A program made the position numbers and the translations under genes. A DNA stretch of 64,000 nt from NCBI GenBank assembly GCA_947632005.1, contig CANRNU010000004.1, forward strand, positions 1 through 64,000, given 5' to 3'. The notes below the pieces were generated by a model. That model was given only the letters and a program-made list of their open reading frames with translations, had not been told where the DNA came from and made no database searches. Each line of letters opens with the position of its first letter. The stretch's first letter is position 1. Positions 8,417-16,600 of the stretch are shown in pieces. Origin of the DNA: an uncultured Oscillospiraceae bacterium. GTDB taxonomy: Bacteria > Bacillota > Clostridia > Oscillospirales > Oscillospiraceae.

Positions 8417-10531
8417 GTGGAGACGGGAGAGAGCTGGAAGGGCTGGAAGGTGGTCCAGGTCATCGGCCGGGGCAGCTTCGGCACGGTGTACGAGATCGAG
8501 CGGGATATGCTGGGGATGACGGAGAAAGCCGCCCTGAAGCACATCACCATCCCCCGGGACGACGGCGAGACAGAGGAGTTGCTGGGGGACGGCTACGACA
8601 TGGCCAGCATCTCCCAGCGGTACGACAAATATCTGAAAGACATCGTCCGGGAATACGCCCTCATGGCCTCCCTGAAGGGGAGCGCCAACATCGTCATCTG
8701 CGACGATGTGGAATACAGCCCCCGGAAGGGCAAGCCGGGCTGGGAGATCTTCATCCGGATGGAGCTTCTCACCCCCATCCTGCGGGTCATGGACCAGTAT
8801 GGACGGCCTGAGGACGCGGTGCGGATGGGGACAGACCTGTGCCGGGCCCTGGAGCTGTGCGGGAGAAAGCACATCGTCCACCGGGACATCAAGCCCCAGA
8901 ACATCTTCGTGTCCCCTCAGGAGCAGTATAAGCTGGGGGATTTCGGCGTGGCGAAGGTAGCCGACCACACCACGGCAGGGACCCGGGTGGGGACGTTCCG
9001 GTACATGGCGCCGGAGGTGTATTATGGCCGGCCCTATGGGGCGTCGGCGGACATCTACTCCCTGGGGATGGTGCTGTACTGGGTGCTGAATAGGCGGCGT
9101 GGACCCTTCGCGCCTCTGCCGCCGGAGGTGCCCACAGCGAGACAGGAGGAGGACGCCCAGGCCCGGCGGCTGCGGGGGGAGCCCCTGCCGCCCCCGGCGG
9201 ACGGGAGCGAGGAGCTGAAGCGCATCGTGCTGAGAGCGTGCGCCTATGCGCCGGAGGATCGGTATCGCGACGCGGGGGAGATGCTGGCGGACCTGCAGGC
9301 GCTGCCGGACGCAGAGCCGGCTGTCTCCGCACCGGCATATGGAGACGAGACAGTAGAGGTGGAGGAGACGGTAGTCCAGCCAAGCCCCTCTCCCATGGCG
9401 GCGGAGACGGTATACATGGACATGGACCCGGGACCCGGGACCGGCATGGCTGCGGCAGAGACGGTGCTGGAGGAAAAGGCGCCGCCCGCCCCCGCTCCCG
9501 CGCCGACGCCACAGCCTGTGAGCCCCCAGCCTGTGTCTCAGCCGGCGTCTGTGCCTCGGCCTCAGCCTGTGCCCCAGCCCGCGCCAAAAAAGAAAAAGAG
9601 AGGCCGCGTGGCCCTGGTCCTCGCCGGTGTGGCCGTCGTCCTGCTGGCAGCAGCGCTGAGGGTGGCGTTCACCCTGCGGGGCAGCGTCCAGCTGGACATG
9701 CAGCCGTCCACGACCATATCCGCGGGGAGCTTTCACACGGCGGCTGTCCGAGCGGACGGTACCGTAGCGGCTGCAGGGTATAATGGTGCTGGTCAGTGCG
9801 ACGTGAGCGACTGGACCGACATCGTGGCGGTGTCCGTGGGAAGTTTCCGCACAGTGGGGCTTCGCTCCGACGGCAAGGTGGTGGCTGCAGGCTCTAACGC
9901 TTATGGCCAGTGTGACGTGGGCAACTGGAGGAAGATCGTGGCGGTGTCCGCGGGCACAAAGCACACGGTGGGACTGCGCAAGAACGGCACGGTAGTGGCC
10001 GTGGGGTATAATGGTGTTGGCCAGTGCGATGTGAGCGGCTGGGCGGACATCGTGGCGGTGTCCGCCGGCTGGAATCACACGGTGGGACTGCGCAAAGACG
10101 GCACGGTGGTGGCTGCAGGCTCTAACGCTTATGGCCAGTGCGATGTGAGCAGCTGGAGGGACATCGCGGCGGTGTCCGCCGGCGGGTACCACACGGTGGG
10201 ACTTCGCTCCGACGGCACGGTAGTGGCCGTGGGGTATAATGGTGCTGGCCAGTGCGACGTAGACAGCTGGACAGGCATCGTGGCGGTGTCCGCGGGAGAT
10301 TTCCACACGGTGGGGCTTCGCTCCGACGGCACGGTGGTGGCCGTGGGGGAGAACGATGACGGCCAGTGCGACGTGAGCGGCTGGAGGAATATCGTGGCGG
10401 TGTCCGCGGGCACAAAGCACACGGTGGGGCTTCGTTCCGACGGCACGGTGGTGGCCGTGGGGGAGAACGCCTACGGCAAGTGCGACGTGGGCGGCTGGAG
10501 GGACATCCGGCTGCCCGAAGACGAGGGCTGA
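8417..10531 (+). CDS. Membrane Ser/Thr protein kinase with extracytoplasmic RCC1-like propeller
   Basis: This 704-residue protein starts at GTG 8417, about ten bases after AAAGGGGGCG. The kinase domain (residues ~10-310) has a glycine loop GRGSFGTVYE (17-26), ATP-binding Lys in AALKHI (K41), catalytic HRDIKPQN (~155) and DFGVAK (~175). All catalytic residues are present. A ~90-residue Pro-rich linker with Gln/Val-Pro repeats precedes one membrane helix (VALVLAGVAVVLLAAALRVAF, ~395-420). Seven RCC1-type repeats of 38 residues follow (pattern VAVSAG..HTVGLR.DGTVVAVG.N..GQCDV..W), enough for one seven-bladed propeller outside the cell. Most Firmicutes kinases of this class carry PASTA repeats instead. 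Adjacent PP2C and FHA genes suggest a phospho-relay controlling the T7SS. Confidence 0.92.
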   Translation: METGESWKGWKVVQVIGRGSFGTVYEIERDMLGMTEKAALKHITIPRDDGETEELLGDGYDMASISQRYDKYLKDIVREYALMASLKGSANIVICDDVEYSPRKGKPGWEIFIRMELLTPILRVMDQYGRPEDAVRMGTDLCRALELCGRKHIVHRDIKPQNIFVSPQEQYKLGDFGVAKVADHTTAGTRVGTFRYMAPEVYYGRPYGASADIYSLGMVLYWVLNRRRGPFAPLPPEVPTARQEEDAQARRLRGEPLPPPADGSEELKRIVLRACAYAPEDRYRDAGEMLADLQALPDAEPAVSAPAYGDETVEVEETVVQPSPSPMAAETVYMDMDPGPGTGMAAAETVLEEKAPPAPAPAPTPQPVSPQPVSQPASVPRPQPVPQPAPKKKKRGRVALVLAGVAVVLLAAALRVAFTLRGSVQLDMQPSTTISAGSFHTAAVRADGTVAAAGYNGAGQCDVSDWTDIVAVSVGSFRTVGLRSDGKVVAAGSNAYGQCDVGNWRKIVAVSAGTKHTVGLRKNGTVVAVGYNGVGQCDVSGWADIVAVSAGWNHTVGLRKDGTVVAAGSNAYGQCDVSSWRDIAAVSAGGYHTVGLRSDGTVVAVGYNGAGQCDVDSWTGIVAVSAGDFHTVGLRSDGTVVAVGENDDGQCDVSGWRNIVAVSAGTKHTVGLRSDGTVVAVGENAYGKCDVGGWRDIRLPEDEG
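9711..10508 (+). repeat. Seven 114-bp repeats encoding RCC1-like blades
   Basis: Seven in-frame 38-codon repeats end the kinase gene. Nucleotide similarity between units is high (for example, the block around TCTAACGCTTATGGCCAGTG recurs), which points to recent duplication or gene conversion between blades. Confidence 0.85.
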
Positions 10532-10570
10532 CGGGCGCGGCCCGAGGACGGCGGAACAGGAGGGAAGAAG

Positions 10571-11407
10571 ATGTACACACTGTATTACGCCGCACGGACC
10601 CACGGCGGACACGTGCGGGGGAACAATGAGGACAATTTCTTCGTGAACGGGACGTACCGGCAGGACACGGCGGCGGGGGAGGCGGCCTGCGCCGGAACGG
10701 TGACGGAGGGCGCCCTGACGGCCTGCGTGTGCGACGGGATGGGGGGCCATGACCGGGGAGAGGTGGCCTCGCTGCTGGCGGTGCAGGCCCTGGCGGCGCT
10801 GGAGCGGGAACAGGCGTCGTTCCAGGCGGACGGGATGGGCTGCGTGGAGCGGCTGAATCTCTCGGTCTGGGAGGAGAACGACCGGGAGAAGACCAGCATC
10901 GGCACCACCCTGGCGCTGGTGGAGTTCCGGCAGGACAGGGCCCTGGCGCTGAACGTGGGGGACAGCCGCATCTACCGGATGCGGGACGGCACGCTCACCC
11001 AGCTGTCGGAGGACCACACATTGGTGGCCGGGATGGTGCGTACCGGGCAGATCACCCCCGAAGAGGCGGCCGGACACCCCCTGCGGCACCATATCACCCA
11101 GTATCTGGGCATCTGCCCCCAGGAGCTGCGCCTGGAGCCCGCCTTCGCGGGGCCCATGGAGCTGCGGGCCGGGGACCGGTTCCTGGTGTGCAGCGACGGG
11201 CTGACCGATATGCTGGACGACGGGCGCATCGCCGGGGTCCTGGAACAGAACGGGGACGTGGAGAACGCGGCCCGGGCGCTGGTGCAGGCCGCGCTGGCCG
11301 CGGGAGGAAAGGATAACGTGACAGTGGTCCTGGTGGAGGCCGGCCAAGGCCGGTCCAAACTCCGGACATGGACAGACCGGCTGTCGGAAAAGCTGACCGG
11401 GAGATGA
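10571..11407 (+). CDS. PP2C-family serine/threonine phosphatase (PppA/PrpC-like)
   Basis: A 278-residue soluble protein starting at ATG 10571 behind AGGAGGG. All PPM/PP2C metal-site motifs are present: RGNNEDNFF near the N-terminus, CDGMGGHDRGE, GTTLALV, NVGDSRIYR, SDGLTDML and GGKDNVTVVLVE near the C-terminus. It would remove phosphate from Thr/Ser residues, reversing the upstream kinase. It lies 39 bases after the kinase and 7 bases before the next FHA gene. Kinase, phosphatase and FHA readers in series form a complete switch, as in the PpkA/PppA/Fha set of type VI secretion. The length fits the family norm of 240-280 residues. Confidence 0.93.
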   Translation: MYTLYYAARTHGGHVRGNNEDNFFVNGTYRQDTAAGEAACAGTVTEGALTACVCDGMGGHDRGEVASLLAVQALAALEREQASFQADGMGCVERLNLSVWEENDREKTSIGTTLALVEFRQDRALALNVGDSRIYRMRDGTLTQLSEDHTLVAGMVRTGQITPEEAAGHPLRHHITQYLGICPQELRLEPAFAGPMELRAGDRFLVCSDGLTDMLDDGRIAGVLEQNGDVENAARALVQAALAAGGKDNVTVVLVEAGQGRSKLRTWTDRLSEKLTGR

Positions 11408-11414
11408 GGGAAAT

Positions 11415-12341
11415 ATGCAAGAGTTGGTGCAACAGGGATTGATCGAGAGGAAGACGGGCGAGCAGGGGGTATCGTACCTGCTGGCGGAGGAGGCGCTGTT
11501 CTCCCAGACCCGGATGAAGGCCATCGAGTCCAGCGAGGACCCGTGCATCCTCAAGTGCGTGCGGGTGCTCTACAACGGGAAGATCAAGCTGGTCTATCTC
11601 ACAGGCGGATACCGCCGGCTGGACCAGTGCCTGCCGGGGATGAAGAGCGGAGATTACCGGGCCCTGGCAGGGGCGATGATGAGAGAGGTGCTGTTCATCC
11701 GGGGCAACAGCATCCTGAGCTGCGGCTGCATCGACCTGTCGGCGGACCGGGTGTTCGTGGACTGGAGCGAAAAGGACGTGCGGCTGGTCTGCCTGCCGGT
11801 GCGGGATAAGGTCCCCATCCCGGAGGCGGAGTTCGAGAGCATGCTCCGGGAAAAGCTCCTGCAATGGGGCAGCCTGCTCCCGCCGGAGGAGCAGAGCGGG
11901 CTGGAGGAGCTGAATGAACAGCTGAGCGACCCGACCGAGAGCCTGCAGACGCTGGCGGAACATTTCGCCTCCTATCGGCACAGGGCCCCGATGCCGGGCC
12001 CGATGCGGCGGGAAGCGGGACAGATGAAGCTGGAGCTCAGCTCGGTGGGGACCGTGCCGCCGGTCGCGTTCGTGGTGGACCATACGCCGTTCCTCATCGG
12101 ACGGGAGTGGGGCACGGTGGACGGAGCGATCCCCGGGGAGTACCCGCGGGTGGGACGGAAGCACTGCCGCATCGAGGCCGGCCCCGGCGGCTACCAGGTC
12201 GTGGACGTGAACAGCAAAAACGGCACCTGGGTGAACGACGTGAAGCTCCAGCCCCTGGTGCCCGCGGAGCTGGCCCATGGGAGCGTGCTGCGGCTGGCAA
12301 ATGTGTCGTTTGCGGTGCGGATCACAGGAGGTGGAGCATGA
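11415..12341 (+). CDS. DUF6382-like protein with C-terminal FHA domain
   Basis: This protein has 308 residues. The first ~190 resemble the N-terminal domain seen in Firmicutes proteins of the DUF6382 type (LVYLTGGYRRLDQCL, then VLFIRGNSILSCGCIDLSADRVFVD). This assignment is from memory of the family pattern and is moderate. Residues ~225-300 are an FHA domain with FLIGREWGTVDGAI, GRKHCRIE and DVNSKNGTWVND, a good phosphothreonine-binding signature. It is soluble, with no membrane segment. It overlaps the next gene by four bases (ATGA), so translation is coupled to the MinD-like ATPase. It is probably a third phospho-reader of the locus, perhaps linking kinase output to EssC. Confidence 0.82.
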   Translation: MQELVQQGLIERKTGEQGVSYLLAEEALFSQTRMKAIESSEDPCILKCVRVLYNGKIKLVYLTGGYRRLDQCLPGMKSGDYRALAGAMMREVLFIRGNSILSCGCIDLSADRVFVDWSEKDVRLVCLPVRDKVPIPEAEFESMLREKLLQWGSLLPPEEQSGLEELNEQLSDPTESLQTLAEHFASYRHRAPMPGPMRREAGQMKLELSSVGTVPPVAFVVDHTPFLIGREWGTVDGAIPGEYPRVGRKHCRIEAGPGGYQVVDVNSKNGTWVNDVKLQPLVPAELAHGSVLRLANVSFAVRITGGGA

Positions 12342-13387
12342 AGCCGGTCGTGTTTCTGATAGACCAGGACGAGGAGTACGCGGAGTTCCTGGAGGCGAAG
12401 CTGATAGAAAAATACGGCGGGCAGATCGACCTGCACACCATCACCGACAGCGATTATTTCCTCCGGCTGTTCTCCGGCCAGCAGCGGGCCGCCGCGGCGC
12501 TGGTGGGAGAGGGGCTGTACAGCAGCAGCCTGCGGCAGCATCAGATCGACCGGATCGTGGTCCTGAGCGGGCGGCAGTTCTCGGAGGAGGACCGGCAGCG
12601 GCAGGAGCCGGGGGTGGTCTGGGTCAACCGGTTCAGCAACCCCGCCACCATTCTGAACGAGGCCCTGTACGGCCTGCGGATGGAAGCGGCCGACAGGACG
12701 GGGAAACGGGCGGGCATGGCCCAGGTGATCGCCGTCACCTCCGCCATCGGCGGAAGCGGGAAGACCTCGGTGGCCCTGGCGCTGTCCGGGGCGCTGGCCC
12801 GCAGCCACCAGCGGGTGCTGTATCTGTGCACGGAGGAGATCCAGAGCTTCGGCTACCATCTGCCCGGGAGCGGGTCTCTGCCCCTGGACGCCTGCCGGGC
12901 GTTGGCGAAAAATACCTCCGGCGCGTATCAGCAGCTCCGCCGGTACCTGAAAGGTTCGCCCTTCGCCTATCTGCCGCCGATGCCCTGCGCCCCCAGCATG
13001 ATGCAGATCCCGCCGGACGCCTATGTGCGCCTGGTGCGTGAGGCGCGGATGAGCGGAGATCTCGACGTGATCGTCCTGGACCCGGGCACCGGCTGCGACG
13101 GCGGCCGGGCCGCCCTGCTGCAGGAGAGCGACCAGGTGTTCGTGCTGGTGCTCCAGGACGGCCTGTCGGCGGCCAAGACCGAGGCCATGCTGCGGAATAT
13201 GGACGCAAGTTCCGAAAAATACTCCTTCGTCTGCAACCGCTTCGTTCCGCCAGACGCGGAGGATGCGCCCCGGAGAGCGGCGGCGCCGTATACGGTCGAT
13301 ACATATCTAAAAGATATTCCGGATATGAGCCTGAAGGCCCTGGAACAGGACGAGGGGCTGGCTGAGCTCACCTATATGCTTTTGTGA
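12338..13387 (+). CDS. MinD/CpaE-like P-loop ATPase with receiver-like N-terminus
   Basis: This 349-residue protein starts at ATG 12338 (AGGAGGTGGAGC upstream), overlapping the preceding stop. Residues 1-115 look like a degenerate response-regulator or CpaE-type domain (VVFLIDQDEEYAEFLEAKL). From ~residue 128 a P-loop follows: VIAVTSAIGGSGKTSVALAL. It is a deviant MinD/ParA-type Walker A that lacks the usual first Lys (KGGxGKT). A Walker-B-like VIVLDPGTGCD is seen near residue 245. The architecture matches AAA-type regulators that position secretion or pilus machines. Within T7SS clusters, MinD-like ATPases also occur in mycobacterial ESX loci (EspI). The role here is inferred from context. 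Confidence 0.78.
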   Translation: MKPVVFLIDQDEEYAEFLEAKLIEKYGGQIDLHTITDSDYFLRLFSGQQRAAAALVGEGLYSSSLRQHQIDRIVVLSGRQFSEEDRQRQEPGVVWVNRFSNPATILNEALYGLRMEAADRTGKRAGMAQVIAVTSAIGGSGKTSVALALSGALARSHQRVLYLCTEEIQSFGYHLPGSGSLPLDACRALAKNTSGAYQQLRRYLKGSPFAYLPPMPCAPSMMQIPPDAYVRLVREARMSGDLDVIVLDPGTGCDGGRAALLQESDQVFVLVLQDGLSAAKTEAMLRNMDASSEKYSFVCNRFVPPDAEDAPRRAAAPYTVDTYLKDIPDMSLKALEQDEGLAELTYMLL

Positions 13388-13405
13388 TGCGGGAGGTGCG
13401 AAACA

Positions 13406-13663
13406 GTGAGTGAGGGGATCGTCATTACCGTCAATGTCCCCCAGAAGGGACTTCGGGAGGACCTGGAGGTACCGGGCGAGATCACGGCCATCGACCTGAT
13501 CGAGGCGCTGGCCAATATATACGGGCTGAAGATCGACCGGGGCCGGATCTATGATTATTACCTGAAAATGGACCATCCAAAGGCGCTGCTGCGGGGCAGT
13601 CAGACGTTGGCGGAGAGCGGGATGCGCGAGGGATCGGAGGTGTGGCTCTGGAATGAGGAATGA
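13406..13663 (+). CDS. YukD/EsaB-like ubiquitin-fold T7SS protein
   Basis: An 85-residue protein starting at GTG 13406 after GGGAGGTGCGAAACA. It is predicted to fold like ubiquitin: a beta hairpin (IVITVNVPQKGLREDLEVP), then a helix (ITAIDLIEALANIYGL) and a C-terminal strand (GSEVWLWNEE). Size and position immediately before EssC match B. subtilis YukD and S. aureus EsaB, cytosolic components needed for type VII secretion. It overlaps essC by 11 bases. Confidence 0.85.
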   Translation: MSEGIVITVNVPQKGLREDLEVPGEITAIDLIEALANIYGLKIDRGRIYDYYLKMDHPKALLRGSQTLAESGMREGSEVWLWNEE

Positions 13664-16600
13664 TACAGGCGAACGCTGGGATCACCGGCTGATATTGACC
13701 GGCGGCGGACTGTACCGGGAGCTGGAACTCACAGAGGATGTGGTCCGGGTCGCCATCGGCACCGAAATGGGCTCCGATATGCGCTTCCAGGCGCTGGATT
13801 TCTTCGAGCCCTTCTCCTTCTGTGTGACCAGGAGCGACGCCGGCTGGCAGATCGAGTGCGGAGAGGGCGTCTACGTCTCCGGCGGCGACGTGCGGAAGCT
13901 GATGGTATGCCCGCTCACGCCGGGTGGCCAGGTCTCCGTGCGCTACCGGTCCTCCAACGCGGAGCTGCTCCGGGTACGGCTGGCCTACAGCTTCCGGGCC
14001 GCCCCCAAAAATTACGACCGCTTCGTCAGCTTTGCCAACCTCTCCTCGGTGACCCTGGGGGGCACCAACGGCGCCCAGATCCAGCTGCACCATACCCTCA
14101 CCCAGGGGGATGTGTGCATGCTCACCAGACAGGCCGACGGCTGGACGCTCCAGGCCGTCAGCAGCAGGACGGGGGTGTTCCTCAACGGGCGGAAGGTGAC
14201 GGGCAGCGTCCGGCTCCAGCCCATGGATTTCATCGACGTGGGGCCCTTCAGCTTCTGCTGGAAGGACGGGGGCCTGTATACGGCCTGGGGCAGCCCCATC
14301 ACCCTCGCCGGCATCTCCTATGCCGACTACCCCGAGAGCCGCAGCGCCCTGGTCTATCCCCAGTTCAACCGGGGCACCCGCATCCATATCGCCCCCTCCA
14401 CGGAGGAGGTGCAGGTGCTGGACCCGCCCACCGAGCCCCAGGAGCCGGAAAGGGACATCATCGCCCAGCTGTTCCCCGCCATCGCGATGATCGCCATCGT
14501 GGTGCTGGTCCGGGGCAGCCGCGGCGGCAGCGATTCCACCTTCCTCATCATGAGCGTGGCGTCCATGGGCGTCGGCATCGCCTCGTCCATCTATTCGCTC
14601 ATCAAGGGCCGCAGCGACTATAAGAAGAAGCTCCAGGAGCGGAGCGAAGCCTACAGCCGCTACATCGTGGCCAAGCGAGCGGCGCTGCAGCAGTTCCGCC
14701 AGGAGGAGGCCCAGATCCTGGAGGAGACGTATTACCCGGCGGAGAGAGAGCTGCTGATGATCGACGAGTTCGACGAGCGGCTGTTTGAGAGAACGGCGGA
14801 GGACGGCGATTTTCTGGAGGTGCGCCTGGGCACCGGCGAACGGGAGTCTGTGCGCAAGACCGCTTACCGGCAGAAAGAACAGGTGGAGGCCACGGATACG
14901 CTCCAGGATATCCCGGCCAGCGTGGACGCGGAGTTCAAGATGCTCCACGGAGTGCCGGTGACCCTGAGCCTGAAAAACGCCAGCATCGTGGGCATCACCG
15001 GCGGCCGCGGCGCCCTGGCGCATATGCTCCGGGTGCTGACGCTGGACCTGGTCACCCGGCAGTACCATACGGACGTACAGCTGTTTTACTGCCTGGATGA
15101 GACCGACACGGAGATGTTCTCCTACCTCAAGTACCTGCCCCATGTGCGCAACAATGCGCTGCATCGCAGAAATATCATCTGCGACGACGAGAGCAAGAGC
15201 GTGCTGCTGGAGTACCTGTATAAGCTGATGACCAGCCGGGACAAGGACCACACCCTCCCGCGGCTGGTGGTGTTCATGTACCGGGACAGGGGCATCCGCT
15301 CCCATCCCCTCTCCCAGCTCATGGAGCAGGGAAAGAAGCTGGGGGTCACGTTCCTCTTCTTTGAGGAGGAACAGGCCAACCTGCCCACCGGGTGCGAGTA
15401 TGTGATCCAGATGAACAGCGAGGCGGAGGGCGCCCTCATCAGCAGCGCCGACGGGACCTCCGTGCAGCCGTTCGTGACCAGCGACATCACGGACGCGATG
15501 ATGCTGCCGGCGGCCAGAAAGCTGGCGCCGGTCCACAGCGAGAGGATCAGCCTGGAGAGCACCCTGACCCGGAACATCACCCTGTTCGAGCTTTTGAACA
15601 TCTATGGGCCGGAGGACCTGGACCTGGAGAAAAACTGGGCCGCATCGGAGGTCTATCGGAGCATGGCCGCGCCCCTGGGCGTGAAGAGCAAAAACCAGAT
15701 CATCAGCCTGGACCTGCATGAGAAGGCCCACGGCCCCCACGGCCTGGTGGCCGGTACCACCGGCTCCGGCAAGAGCGAGCTCCTCCAGAGCTATGTGCTG
15801 AGTATGGCGCTGCGGTTCCATCCCTATGAGGTCGGCTTTGTCATCATCGACTTCAAGGGCGGCGGCATGGTCAATCAGTTCCGGGACCTGCCCCATCTGG
15901 TGGGCGCCATCACGAACATCGACGGCCGGGAGATCGACCGGTCCCTGCTGTCCATCCGCGCGGAGCTGAAAAAGAGACAGGAGCTCTTCGCCCAGTACAA
16001 CGTCAACCATATCGACAGCTACATCCGGCTGTTCCGCAAGGGGGAGACGCCGGTCCCGCTGCCCCATCTCATCCTGATCGTGGACGAGTTCGCGGAGCTG
16101 AAAATGGACCAGCCCGAGTTCATGAAGGAGCTCATCAGTACCGCCCGCATCGGACGGAGCCTGGGCGTGCACCTCATCCTGGCCACCCAGAAGCCCAGCG
16201 GCGTGGTGGACCCGCAGATCTGGTCCAACTCCCGCTTCAAGCTGTGCCTGAAGGTCCAGTCCAAGGAGGACAGCAACGAGGTGCTCAAAACGCCCCTGGC
16301 GGCGGAGATCCAGGAGCCTGGCCGGGCATACCTGCAGGTGGGCAACAACGAGGTCTTCGAGCTGTTCCAGTCCGCCTACAGCGGCGGCCCCGCCAAGGTG
16401 GAGGGCGTGACGGCCCGGCGGAAGTTCAAGATATCCCGGGTCAGCTTCAGCGGCAGGAGGACCCTGGCCTATGAGCAGAAGCCGGAGGCCAGCGCGGATA
16501 TGGAGACGACCCAGCTGCAGAGCGTGGTCCGGTATGTGGCGGAGTATACGAAGCGCAGACATATCGCCCGCCTGCCGTTCATCTGCCTGCCGCCGCTGCC

